This document shows, piece by piece, positions 21,347 to 33,021 of a stretch of 64,000 nucleotides of DNA (within the stretch, counting starts at the first letter, position 1; each line of letters opens with the position of its first letter). The notes under the pieces are model-generated. The model was given only the letters and a program-made list of their open reading frames with translations. It did not search any database and was not told the DNA's origin. Origin of the DNA: Ipomoea triloba. Its lineage: Eukaryota > Streptophyta > Magnoliopsida > Solanales > Convolvulaceae. The position numbers were made by a program, and so were the translations under genes. The stretch covers positions 7,337,007 to 7,401,006 of the forward strand of contig NC_044930.1 in the NCBI RefSeq assembly GCF_003576645.1, read 5' to 3'.

Positions 21347-22159
21347 TTAATATATTATATACTTACCAACTTGAGTTAAGTTAATTTTACTATATAAATC
21401 AAGTCTATAATTTGGGATGGAGGAGTATAATTTAATAAAGGATGATAAGCAATAAGATGTATATATTGATGTTAATTAGTTGTATATTACTTAATTCTTG
21501 CTTTAACAATAGCCACATGTCAGACAAAGGCTTTGAGGGTTGAGTACAATATCCTGCCATCAGAATGTGGTGTTAACTATTATACAATTATAAGAAAAAA
21601 ATATTTACACATTTGTTATTAGTTATAACTTTTAGCATAATGGTAATTTTTTATCTGACACCACAATTTAGTTACAAGGGAATAATAAGCTTCCTAAGGT
21701 CTAAGAAAGGAGGCTTTAATATTGTCAATAGAAAACATTTTCCACTTTATAATTGTGGAGAAACTATTGGCAGTCCTTAGAAGTCAGATCATCACCATAT
21801 CACTCAACTCATTTAACATTGGTCAAAAGTAGTATAAACATATATATAGTCAACTTTATGTGAATGCTGAATCGATTAGCTCAATATTTTATTTTATGTA
21901 TAAAAGAAAATGAAATTAACTTGCAATAATATACTATATATGAACATGTACATTTATGCATCAATTTTCATTTATTCACTTATTGGTAGACCAATACCAT
22001 ATTTCTACAATATTATTTTTGTAACTTTCATGTCACCATGTCAACCTTATTAAATAAAAAATGTGTGTTGGTGTATTTAATTATATGATTAAAATACTCT
22101 TACTTTATGTTTTTTTTTATTTAAAAATTAAAGAGGCATTGTAGTAAAATTAAGGACGT

Positions 22160-22162
<3 letters not shown>

Positions 22163-22208
<46 letters not shown>
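22163..22208. repeat. (AT)n microsatellite
   Basis: About 23 AT dinucleotides. Confidence 0.9.
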
Positions 22209-22213
<5 letters not shown>

Positions 22214-22499
22214 AGAGTAATAACACGATAGCAATAATAAGAGAATAACATTTGATATATGGGAAAGCTTGCAGCCACTAATAAGGAGTGCGCACTTGCT
22301 AAAGTCTAGGGAATAGCATATTTATTTTACTGAGAGAAATTATGATGAAATGAAAAAATAATAATGTTATTTTCTTTCTAGAATTTACGTTTTAATTTTC
22401 ATTTCTTGATAGTTGATACAATAACAAATTAAAACTCTTTATATTTATTTTATGGTTGTTTGTGAATTAGTTGATTGTATAAAAAGTTAAAAATGATGA

Positions 22500-23039
22500 A
22501 TTCACTAGATAATATTTAAAAGAAAAAAAAAAAAAAAAACCAATCAAGTAGTGCTAAACGACTAATTTGGAAGTGAATTTTATGAAAGAATGTATTATAA
22601 TCACTCCAATGGAATTTACATTGATTGATGCTAGAAGGAAATCCATTTGGCTTGATTGTGACGGTATATTTGTATATTCATTTTTTAGTATATCGAATGT
22701 TCATTTTGATGTATACTATTGATAAGTGTCTAATTGTTCATATTTCTACTTTGTATTTAAGTTTATTTTGTTTGCCATTTGTTATAATTTTGCCTCTTGG
22801 AGAGCCAAAGAGCGGTGTTTTCAATTGTTTTGATCATTTGGGCAAACAAAGGTAAAGTGGAGCAAAAGATCAAGATATTATAATTTTCGCACATTTCTAT
22901 TGCTTAGTATTTCGATCATATCTTACCGTAGAAATGTCTAAATCAAGTGATTCAGGCGTCACTGAAAAACCAACTAAAAGGACTGCAACTTTCATGCGGA
23001 CCATCAACTCTAATTTTGATGTTAAAATGGTCAAAAATA
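22500..23039. other. Intergenic, no gene seen
   Basis: A 76-residue open frame (22625..22855) has no recognisable homology. It may belong to the retroelement-like stretch that follows. Confidence 0.4.
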
Positions 23040-24115
23040 GTAAGGAAGATGTTTTGTTAGAATGCACGGGAGACTACACGCCCGTGCACCACTGCTCTCC
23101 AAATTGATTTTCTTTCTATATTTAGCATGAACACCTACATGCTCGTTTCTCAACCCGTGTAGCTACTATTTGTTCACTATTTAAGCTCGTTTTCACCCAT
23201 TTCTAATATGTTCCAACCCTTAGACGAATCTTAGTTCATTTCTTTCATTTGCTTTCATACTTTTAGGTTAGATGAGGCTTAGATTTAGGTTCCTAAACAT
23301 ATTTGAAGCTTGTATTGAAGGATCTACACTTAGATTTCAAGACTTTATCTTCCATTTCAATAGATATATGTTATATTTTCTTAATCTATAATTCCATTAT
23401 GTTATTTACATATTCTTATGCTTTTGCGTTATTTATGTTTATGAATCATTAGTAGTTAGTTTAGGGATTCGGTTAGGGTTGTATTATCTATTTAGATGTT
23501 TTATTTGTGATTATTACATAAAGGGTAGAAATGCATAACCTAGGGTTCTTTGATATTATGAAAGAATTATGCTAGATTATTGTTAATGTTTGATTAATGA
23601 CCAAATTAATTAGCATGTTTTTTGAGGATTCTTGGCCACAATGAGATAGAGTTGGGTCAAAATTCCAAACAACTCTTTTGCATAAACTCAATTTCTTTTT
23701 ATGAAAATAGGGGAAATTCACGTTTTTGTTGCATTGTGTGCTTGAAGGACTTAGAATTGATACGCCATGAGAATGGGTTAATTCATAGTCCTAATTCTTG
23801 TTTAGATGATCACGGGAGTAGTTATATTAGACTAGAATTCTGATGTGGATCCCCTCAATTCCTCGGTTATGTATTCTCTGCTAATCCTATAGGTTTTATT
23901 ACATCTAGTAAAATTTTCTCCCTAACTTTAGTATCTTGTTTATAGGTTTGTTCGTTCTATTTTGTTTGTTATTACTTAACTTCTTGTTAATTTCTTAAGG
24001 CTAGTGCCTAGTTGCTAACTAGTTATTGCATAGTACTTGCCAGAATCCTCAATCCTTTGAGGACGACATTATACACTCGGGTTCACCATAAACCAGGTGA
24101 AGTTCACCCCTCGTA
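23040..24115. mobile_element. Decayed LTR-retrotransposon sequence (probable)
   Basis: Contains GCACGGGAGACTACACGCCCGTGCACC and, near the right end, AATCCTTTGAGGACGACATT. Both resemble sequence I associate with LTRs of plant Ty3/gypsy elements. No protein domain, TSD or intact LTR pair was found, so this rests on style only and could be wrong. Confidence 0.35.
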
Positions 24116-26766
24116 CGTAAAGTTCATATACACGAGTACTCAAGCATTCTAAGCAACTCTAAACATAAAAGAATCATCTAGATTTTATCCTAACGTCTCT
24201 TTAGGCAAAAACCTTTCTTTCAAATAGAAGGTTAGTGATCCTCATTCAACGTGGCTTGCTGGATGACCATTGGAGTTGAAAATAAGAAAGTGAAAAACAT
24301 GCATCTAGTATTATAGGGACTATCAATAAGGAGAACAAGAAATAACCTAGTTGGCTTGATTTGCAAATAGTGTGAAAGACTACTTTTCATTTGTATTAGT
24401 ATTTAGTGAATCTTCATTTTGTTAAGGAAAAAAGTGGAGTAAGGAGTTCGCAAACCACTATAAAAATACTCTCTCAATTTCTCTCTCCCTTTACTTATTT
24501 ATTTTACTGCTTGAACAAACTCAAACACACATGCACTATTTCATATCTTTGCAAAATGCTCAAAAACAACTTGACAAGTACAAGACTTTCGTTGCAAATA
24601 CTTTAATATTTTTAACAATTCAAATGCTTCTTCTAATAGTCTATCCAACCTCTTTCTACTTGTGCCCGAGACCAACACATGTTGGTAAAGTTCTAATAAC
24701 AATATATTTTTTTTAAAATTTTAATCTTGTTGAGCAGATACATGCATGGAGAGTTAAGTATAGCATTCTACCATCGAACATATATAGCATAAGTCATTAT
24801 ACAAGTATAAAGAAATAAAATTGTGTCTTCGCTATTAAAGGCATGTTGCAATTGAGGCTGGCTACATTTTCTTCTAAATCACCATTATCTCTACTCGGTG
24901 TTGAATTATATATATACCTATACAATCATGTAAGTACATTTGGTACCGTTATTTAATATTATCAACACTGAAGTTAACAGTGGTGGGCACAATTACTGGA
25001 CATATCATATATATCAGGTTTGAGTTATACGTTATACAACTATATAAGCATAATAGAATTTATATATGAATATTGATAATAACAATATAATACACACTAT
25101 AAGCAGACATACAGGTGCGAAATTCAACCTTGTACAACCGTAAATTTAGTATATGTATGTGGAGCATAAATGAAGATGGAAGTGGCATGCAGGTGATAGT
25201 ATAAGTTAGACACGTGGAATGTGAGTTGAATGGATTAATGGAAAGAGCATATACCCAAATTAAAGAGGACTGGGGAGGGGGCTTAGCTTGTGGATGAAGA
25301 ATTTTGACATTTTGTGTGTGTATATATGAGCAGCTTTTAGTGGCGGCATGGGATTAGCTGAGGTGCCGGGCATGCAGAATTGCAGATAGATAGATAGAGG
25401 ATCGCCGAGAAGGGTATAGAGAGAGCTGATCGAGTCTAGAGGTGGCAGTCACGTGCAGTCAAAAACAGGGAGCGTGAGCATGGACACCTTGTCAGACCAC
25501 GTGGATGCTGTCGGGACATCGGTACTTGGTCTATTTCAATCATCATTTTTTTTATTCCTAATATCTATGTGCTTGCTTTTGCTTGTACTATGAATGAATT
25601 CAATGAATAAATTTGTTGGAGTTTTTAGCACTTTTGTTCTCATGATTCACGAATATTATGACATTAAAAATATTGATTCACAAAAAATATATATATATAT
25701 TGATTCACAACTTTCAAATTTTATATAATTGCTTCACAAGTATCAATTTTTTAGTGTAAATGATCATTTCTCAGTCAATTTTTCACTGAAAAAATTATTT
25801 TTCTTTTATAGCATAGGTATAATAGTCTTTTTCTTTTACCACTATATTTTCGCTTTAGAGTTTTTCACATTTTTAATCCCACGAGTATTGTGGCACTAAC
25901 AATGTTGATCTACAACTTTCAAAACTTGCACAATTGGTTCACAAGTATCAATTTCTTAGTGTAATTGGTTATTTTGGTGAAATCTACACAAAAGGAAAAG
26001 ATCATTATACCCCTGCTATAAAGGAGAAGTAATTTTCGATGAAAATTTGACAAAAATTTCATCAGAATGACCATTTGCATTAAAAAATGATATTCGTGGA
26101 TTAATTATGCAAGTTTTAAAAGTTTTAGTCGTGGGTTATAATATAAAGATCCAAATCTCACGATTCAACTTGAGTTCAAACTTATTAGACAATTTGGTTT
26201 CAACAATTTAATCAAAAATTTAATAGAATAATCTTGTTTTCAAAAAATAGAATAATCTTGTTCATAAGACAAGTAAATTAAACAAGTTTTGTTTTAGCAC
26301 AAAATGATTGTGATATTATATATATATATAAGAAGAGGAGTAAGTGTCAAATCAGATTGTACATTTCGTCTCTCTAAACATAAGTCATTTCATAATTGAT
26401 TATAATTAAATGATACATTGTGACATATATAGATAAAGCATCCTAGTACCCAAAATCATGAGATAAGTGTTATTTCATAAAACACATCAAAACTTGTAGA
26501 TTATTTTAACTTGTATTCACCATCAACAAAATTAGAAAGAGGTATTTTTGCTGGAACAATCTCCAACCAAGTTAGTCGGTCAGTTGGGTTAGTAAGTAAA
26601 AGATTTCATGTTTGACTCTTAGTGATAAATGTATTGTTTATTAATTTTATTGATTTGAGTTAGTAAATTATGAGCAAGTTAAACTGGTTTATCTCCTTGC
26701 GCACTTGTTTATAAGATCGTTTATAGTATCAGAGGGGGACTCCTGGGGAAGATCAACGTCTTCTAT
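24116..26766. other. Intergenic, no gene seen
   Basis: Mostly AT-rich. A patch of more complex sequence at about 25150..25530 carries two G-boxes (listed separately). 25615..26120 contains a loosely repeated motif, TTCACAA.TATCAATTT, at about 25730 and 25938. Confidence 0.45.
25450..25503. promoter_or_regulatory. Pair of G-box motifs
   Basis: CACGTG at 25450..25455 and 25498..25503, 48 bp apart, in a GC-richer island (25330..25530). G-boxes bind bHLH and bZIP factors. No gene start is visible next to them, so function is speculative. Confidence 0.3.
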
Positions 26767-27324
26767 CTAGTTGGAAATTGTTGGTTCCGTGGGTGAAATA
26801 GAATCCTCGCCATCTTGGGTTTGGGGGTTCAAACAAGAAGTCAATTTATCCCAAAATCTACTGGTCCACCGTGAGGGTTTCTCCGCTGCAGGATTGGCAG
26901 CAGGTTGACCGCCTGCGGGATCCTGCATATGCAAGCTGGAATCTACTATCGAACCAACAAGAAAAACCAGAACGAAAATAGGAACCTCCAAACCAAGAAG
27001 CCGATAAAAGAGTACGCGGAACAATCTCAAAAGGAGCATTGATTTTAGTTTGACCAAAATCAGACTCAAATCCAAGCCGAGTACAAGAGACAAGAAAGAG
27101 CATAAGGTAATAAGTAAGAAGACAACGATCGAAATTCTTACCATAATGGGATGAAAACGAGGAAACTCACGAACACAGAGACGAGAAATAGAGAAAATTG
27201 GCGCTGTTAAGGTCACGCCGAACCCATAATTTTTTTTTAAGTTTAACTCAAAGTACACATTCAAATAACGACGGTAAATTTTCTCATAAATGAAAGAAAG
27301 AAGCATTTCCAACACATTTATCAT
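26767..27324 (-). other. 185-codon open frame, uncertain
   Basis: Open for 185 codons but the middle reads as hydrophobic low-complexity sequence typical of translated intron. A spliced reading is possible on the minus strand: ATG directly followed by GTAAGAATTT (about 27144), then CATATGCAG before a short exon ending at 26767 (DPAGGQPAANPAAEKPSRW ...). I recognise no family. It could be the start of a decayed retroelement ORF. Confidence 0.2.
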
Positions 27325-27373
27325 TTTACAATTTGTGCATCACTTAGTGCTTAATTAATCTTAATTTCCCTAA

Positions 27374-27698
27374 TTATATTAGAGATAATCGCATTTTTGG
27401 TCCCTAAGTTATAGGATAATTGTTGAATTCGTCTCTAAGTGGTAATCGTGCTCAATCACGTTTCGCTCTTAAGTTATCATTGAGTTGCATTTTTGTCCTT
27501 TTATTAACTTTTTGTGCTCACTTTTCGTATCTAAGTTATACTAAAATTGCGAATTTGGTCCATAATATTTTGTTAGTAAAAGGATAAAAAATGACGCTAA
27601 TGATAACTTAGGGACAAAAATTGAGCATGACCAACAATTAAAAATAAATTTCACAATTATCGTATAATTTATGGACAAAAATATAATTTTTCCTAATA
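27374..27698. mobile_element. Foldback MITE with long inverted arms
   Basis: About 325 bp. The left arm (TTGGTCCCTAAGTTATAGGATAATTGT) and the right arm read on the minus strand (TTTGTCCATAAATTATACGATAATTGT) pair over more than 100 bp. Both then continue into a GCTCAAT block and TAAGTTATCATT. Non-coding; it would form a large hairpin if transcribed. Confidence 0.6.
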
Positions 27699-27710
27699 CT
27701 TCTTTTTTTG

Positions 27711-27834
27711 ACAATGTAGTCTCTGTTCATAGCTACCTTTCTCAACCTATTGAAATACAAAGATTTGTGTCAACAGTTGCCTCCACTGAGAGTCGAACCA
27801 ACTCCCAGCCACTAGACCACAAGGTCCTTGGCAA
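27711..27834 (-). mobile_element. tRNA-derived SINE copy
   Basis: On the minus strand it starts GCCAAGGACCTTGTGGTCTA (box A-like TGGTCTAGTGG), then GTTGGTTCGACTCTC (box B), then AGTGGAGGCAACTGTTGAC and a conserved tail with AATAGGTTGAGAAA and AGACTACATTGT. It matches the copies at 34502 and 34735. The box A/box B spacing of a tRNA head is retained. Confidence 0.7.
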
Positions 27835-28092
27835 TTTTTCTTAATACTTAGATAGAAAATATTTTAATGATATTAATTGGGTTGTGTTACAAAAAGTAAC
27901 GTTATATAAATGTTTTATCTTCCTATATTTTTAAACAAAAAGAATTTAAAAAATTAAAAAAAAAAATAAAACTCTAGTAAATCGGGATGAAAAATTACTT
28001 TTACCATAATGGCATCACGTTGCCGGAAAACTCCAGTTAGCACGCAGATCAAAAGATTTTTAACACATGCAATCTTAACCGCATCCTGTGTT

Positions 28093-28369
28093 ACGATGGC
28101 GTTGGGTAAATAGCTTATTGCATTAATGAGTTTGACTATTTGATAGTATTAATTGACTGTAGAAATATGTTTAGTAAATTAGGTGTTAGTTGATAGGTGA
28201 TTACATACAAATGATTTTCTTAAAAAGTTTTTCAAAAAAGTTGTTTTGAACAATTTTTTGAATTAATCAAACACTTATATTGACTATTTAACCAAGTCAA
28301 ACACCTAATAATGGTTAAATAAGACAAAATTAACTAATAAACTAATTAATTATATTACCAAACGGGACC
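28093..28369. mobile_element. hAT-like MITE, copy 1
   Basis: Starts GTTGGGTAAATAG and ends TTACCAAACGGGAC, so the ends are inverted versions of a TTTGGTAA-type TIR. The interior shares AAATTAG.TGTTAG.TGATAG and TTTTTGAATTAAT-like blocks with 34126..34432. No target duplication could be fixed. Confidence 0.5.
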
Positions 28370-29626
28370 GGTATATTTCAATGAAAATTAAGAAAATTAT
28401 ATCATCATTGGTTTTTGAATTGTCAAAGTTATATCTTAGTCATAAATTACGCACTTTTATAAATATAATCTGTAATTTTGTCACGATGCTACATTTTTAG
28501 TTCACTGGCATACAGAAAATGTTAAATTAAATAAATAATAAAAAATATTTCAAATACAACTTAATTGATCAATCCATCTAAAATAAATTTATATATTCCT
28601 TATTTGTTCATTTTCGGAAGCATGTGCATTAGTTAAAATAAATTTCGCTTATAACTTTTTCCTTCAAGTATCTAGGACAAGAATGGTACAATTCTTTTAA
28701 TAAATAACAAAAATATAATATTAATAAAAAATAAACAATTAAAAATTACAATGACTAATCATGCAAAACTCTTTAAAAAAAAAGAAAAAAAAAGGGACAA
28801 TTTTAGAATAAAAATATGTTAAGAATTTTTCTTTAATTTGCCCTCTTACTTTTTTCCCCCTTTCTCTCGCTTTCAGTCTTTGTTAGATTCTTGAGAGTTG
28901 AGATGAGAAAATGAGGCAGATTTAGAGGGGGGCTGTCCTCGTAAAATAGGGACAATAAAGCAGCACAACTTTGTCTCCAACACATTATATATGCATGGAG
29001 CTCCCCACCCACAAATTATATTCTTCCAAAAAATTCTAGGTGTATTCTTTAAGAATATATTTTCTTCCAATATTATTATTTACTGTAAAACAATTAAAAA
29101 AATTATAATTCAATTTTTTTCTGAAAAAAAAGATATTTTTTCTCTCTAAATTATATGCTTAAATTTAAAATTAGAATAAATGTGAAAAAGCATACACCAT
29201 ATACAAATATTATAATTATTATTTTAAGCTAATGCTAGTAAGTAGTAACATAATCAAAATAAGTACGTCTTTATTAGCATTAGCTTAAAATTATAATTAT
29301 AACATTTACAAATGGTGTTTTCTTCTTCTTCTTCTTTTTGTTGTTGCATTTATTTTGATTCCAACATATATAATCAATAATTATTTGTTGGAGAAGAAAA
29401 ATAAATGAAATACATATTTTTTTCTTTTTTAAAGGTAAAAATATTTATTTTTATATAAAGAGAAAAAATCGTCACTTTTAAAATAATCGAGAGAGTTAAT
29501 ATGCATATATGAAAAATTTAAGAAAAAAAATACAAGAGCATAAATGTATAATTCAGCGAAAAAGTGTTATTTTTCCTTCTAAAATAAACGAATCAAAATC
29601 TTTGGCCATCAACAAAAAATTACGGA

Positions 29627-29627
<1 letters not shown>
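28370..29627. other. Intergenic, no gene seen
   Basis: Very AT-rich. Contains an imperfect inverted repeat, TTATAATTATTATTTTAAGC / GCTTAAAATTATAATTATAA, at about 29210..29300. Confidence 0.45.

Positions 29628-29674
<47 letters not shown>
29628..29674. repeat. (AT)n microsatellite
   Basis: About 23 AT dinucleotides. Confidence 0.9.
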
Positions 29675-29678
<4 letters not shown>

Positions 29679-30104
29679 TATTCGTGAATATATTATTGTT
29701 TCCATTTATTTTACTTTTTAAAGTTAAAAACTTTTTTTTTTTTTGAAAATAAAGTTAAAAACTTTTGATTAATTTGTTTGTGGTTGGGCAAGTGAATGAG
29801 AAATAAGAAGAGATTGAGTGGACGGGGAATACTTGAATTCCAGCGTGAGATCAATCCGTATATGAAAAAGATGGATGGATTGTTAGTTGAGGGCATGAAG
29901 TGACATTGACGCTCCATTAATGGCATCATATGTCTCTTCTCTTCTGTTATACTTTGATTTACCCATTCCCATCAACCCTTTCTTTCTTTTCTTTCTTTCC
30001 GCCCTTTATTCATCCAAACAAAAAGTATGACACCCGGATTTGGATGACTTACATACCATAAATGAAAATAGAATAAGTGTGATATGTGATTGTATAAAAT
30101 AAAA

Positions 30105-30390
30105 GGGAAAATTACTATGTTAGTCCATTAATTATGTTTAAATTGTAGATTTGGTTTATAAATTATTGTTTGATTTATATAATTTTTTCTCTTTAATTGT
30201 GTTGAAAGCGGCTGTTTCAATTCATTACTTATAAATTTTGTTAAAATTAAAAATTTATTTTGATTTGTCAAATTATTAGAGGACAATTTGGTAATTTGTT
30301 AAAAAAATTCAATTATAACAAAATAAGCTTTTCACATTGAAGATTTCAAGTGAATGTTGGGTTTGTTGTAATGTTGATTACACAAAAATA
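30105..30390 (+). mobile_element. MITE-like repeat, forward copy
   Basis: Homologous to 31735..32080 in opposite orientation. Shared blocks include TTTTGATTTGTCAAATTATT, AGAGGACAA, AGCTTTTCACATTGA and TTTCAAGTGAATGTTG. Non-coding. Confidence 0.55.
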
Positions 30391-30469
30391 TGAGATAAGT
30401 TTTCTCTATTATTAAATAATAAATTTAGTTCATGCAGGTATACATCATTTTTAAAATTTTCATGTTTCG

Positions 30470-30830
30470 GCATTGATGGACAATATACTAGGCATGGGCC
30501 ACATGGACCGGCCGAAGAGAGTAACTGGATCAAGAAAGCCCAAGAAAGAGACCCAACGCAAAGCTACCGAAGAGTTCGATAAGGATTGGACTTAGTATTT
30601 GTAATATTCGCATGATTAGAGCTTATTATTTATAATGTAATAGGGACTCCCAGTATTAGGTAGTACAGGATTCATACCTTGTAGGGCGCTAGGTCCAAAA
30701 TATGTATGAATAGATCCTCCAGGCTCCATACACGGAGAAGGGGCAAACAATTATGAGCAATACAATACACATATTCTCTCCACATATTTCTCCTACATTT
30801 TTCCTATATTCTCGCTATTCTAACATGTAG
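30470..30830 (+). mobile_element. Putative solo LTR
   Basis: LTR-like arrangement: TG at the left (TGTTTCGGCATTG), GC-rich U3-like portion, TAATAGGGACTCCCAGTATT, GGGCGCTAGG, then a terminal region with AGCAATACAATACACATATT and a CT-rich end ATTCTAACA. No internal domain and no matching target duplication found, so exact ends are uncertain. Confidence 0.4.
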
Positions 30831-31014
30831 TGTTGATATGTCTTTGACTACCTAAAAGTCATAAAACCAGCCGTCAGTATTGGCGTTCACATATTGAATA
30901 ATTAGGTAGCAAAAAAATCTATAATTTAAAGATTAAATTAAAATTGAAATGTTACATGATTAAAATCGTAATGTGATAAAAATTTTGAGAATTATGTTCA
31001 CACCTCTGCATTAC

Positions 31015-31465
31015 TCAGTCAATAGAATCATCTAGAAGACAATTAGGGGGTTCACCCTCCCAACTAAGAATACATGATAAGGAGATAGCAAATTTTGCTA
31101 ATCTATGAGTGGAAACATTATTACATTTGGAAATGAAACGAATTTGAGTGCCCCCACTTGATCGAAGCAGAGAACGACATTCTTTGATGACATTACCAGC
31201 ATAAGTCAAATTGTCTATGTCATCATTAATGATATTGCAAGCATTTAGGCAATCTGTTTGAATATCATATCAACTTCCTTCAAGCCTTTTTCGCTTAGCC
31301 ATAGTAAGGACTCTTTGCATGCCATTAATTCAACCATAAAAGGATCAAAGATGCAGTTGAGATAACCTCCTTTAGCTGCCACAAACTCTTTATTCCTATT
31401 CAGTAGAACTATACCAAAAGAAGTTCTCCTTTGATTGGGAGAGATAAAGCAGCATCGACTTAATA
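31015..31465 (-). pseudogene. LINE RNase H-like domain, frameshifted
   Basis: Minus-strand frames encode VDAALSLP, then NQRRTSFGIVLLNRNKEFVA, CIFDPFMVELMACKESLLW and LSEKGLKEVD, then QTDCLNACNIINDDID and TYAGNVIKECRSLLRSS, ending NVSTHRLAKFAISLS. This is the order of the RNase H-like domain of plant LINEs: VDAA, FG.VL, AE..A..E, the DC motif, and the HRLAK/AH.LA end. At least two frameshifts are needed, one near 31425 and one near 31255. The reverse transcriptase part is absent here, so this is a dead fragment. Confidence 0.7.
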
Positions 31466-31734
31466 AAAAGAATTGAAAATGATTTGAGTTTAAATTTTAT
31501 GAAAATTTTTATTTAAAATATTGATTATATTATTTATTGGTGAAAAATAATTAGTATAAAGATTCAATTGGTCTTACATAATAAAGATATGTGAATGTAA
31601 CATAGAAATTCATATTATATATTTTCTCAAGTGTGAAAAATAAAATATATAAAGAGAATAAGGAATTGGTTTTCTTGCAATTAAAAAAAAAGATGGAAAA
31701 TGACGGTTTTAATCCAATAATTTTGCCTAAATTG

Positions 31735-32080
31735 TAGACTAAAGTATTCTCGTTTAATCAACATTACAATAAACTCAACATTCACTTGAAATCATCATCA
31801 ATGTGAAAAGCTTTTTTTATACTTGGGAAAATTTTACAAAATGACCAATTTGTCCTCTAATAATTTGACAAATCAAAATAAATTTTTAATAATAAAATTT
31901 ATTTAATGGATTAAAACAACCACTTTCAACATAATTAAAAGGAAAAAGTTATATAGATGAACAGATACTACAATGTAATAAAATCGGTAGCATTAAAAAA
32001 AATGTTGTATAGATCAATAATTTATGGGTTGAATCTACAATTAGGCATAACTAATAGACTAAAACTGCTATTTTCCCAAC
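31735..32080 (-). mobile_element. MITE-like repeat, reverse copy with SINE-tail insertion
   Basis: Reverse copy of 30105..30390. It is longer by a stretch at about 31957..32015 whose AACAGATACTACAATGTAAT and TCGGTAGCATTAAAAAA match the tail of the SINE family at 34502, so a SINE tail appears to be nested inside it. Confidence 0.5.
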
Positions 32081-32139
32081 ATAAAAGGTACAATACTTTT
32101 TAATTAAAATATAACTCATTTTTAACCATTTAGTTGTTT

Positions 32140-32223
32140 TAGAGCAATTCATAGTGCAGGAGCGCGCTCTGAGTGAGAAAAAAAAAAAAAACTCTTCAAA
32201 AACCCCTAATGGAGTTGCTCTTA
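32140..32223. mobile_element. Tiny foldback repeat
   Basis: AGAGCAATTCATAGTG on the left and, in reverse complement, AGAGCAACTCCATTAG on the right flank an A-rich centre. Possible very short MITE. Confidence 0.35.
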
Positions 32224-32353
32224 ACTTTGTCAAATAATCAACACATTTATCACTCTCTTTAATTAACAGGGTGTATGTGACACTCTTAAAATCATCCATT
32301 ACTAGTAAGATTCTTGCTACCCAACAAAAGGAGGGACCACTCCCCTTCACCAT
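32224..32353 (-). pseudogene. Possible LINE RNase H end fragment
   Basis: Open frame contains LVMDDFKSVTYTLLIKESDK and CVDYLTK, loosely like the REGN.CAD.LAK end of LINE RNase H-like domains. Weak resemblance; may be chance. Confidence 0.25.
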
Positions 32354-32436
32354 TCATGTATGGGTCTTGACACCACATCAAGCTCCACTACAAAATGAAA
32401 GCACTTCTCGATCTTTCACTAACCTAAATTCTGTAT

Positions 32437-32517
32437 AAAAAAAAAAACAAAAAAACAAAAAAACAAAACAAAACAAAACAAAAAACAAAAACAAAAAAAA
32501 AAAAAAGAAGAAGAAAG
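32437..32517. repeat. A-rich (AAAAC)n low-complexity tract
   Basis: About 80 bp of A with C every 4-7 bases, then GAAGAAG. Could be the eroded tail of a retroposon. Confidence 0.7.
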
Positions 32518-32933
32518 AAGCATAAATTGACAATTAATTTAAGCGATCATTTTAAGGTATTAATTTATGTAGGGTCCACTTTTGGTCGTGTCGGGTTAAA
32601 GTCATTCAAATTCTTCTTGTTAAGATGATGAATTTGATATATTGTACACTTAAAATGAATAATTAGTTAATGAAAAATTAATTTTCAAAGTTTACTCATT
32701 GAGTTAAAAATATATGGAGTCTGAGCATACTACACACTACTAGTCTTGCTAGCTAGCTCAACAAGATTACACATTAGAAATGGTTATATAATGAAATTGT
32801 GTGTTCTGATTGAGGAGGGATTTGTAAGGTTGTAAAGGGATTTAATTCGATATAATATAATGATGACACTTGGGCTCTTTCAACTTTTGATCCTCACTTT
32901 GCTAATGTTCAAAGTATAAAAAAATGGTTAATT

Positions 32934-33021
32934 TTTGACTCTTTGTGCTTCAATAGGTTGCGAAAGTAGTTACGAACAGATACTACATTGTAACAGAGTC
33001 AGTAGTACTAAAAAAAAAAAA
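32934..33021 (+). mobile_element. SINE, 5'-truncated copy
   Basis: TGACTCTTTGTGCTTCAATA, GGTTGCGAAAGTAG, AACAGATACTACATTGTAAC and AGAGTCAGTAGTACT followed by a run of A. Same tail as 34502..34668 without the tRNA head. Confidence 0.65.
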
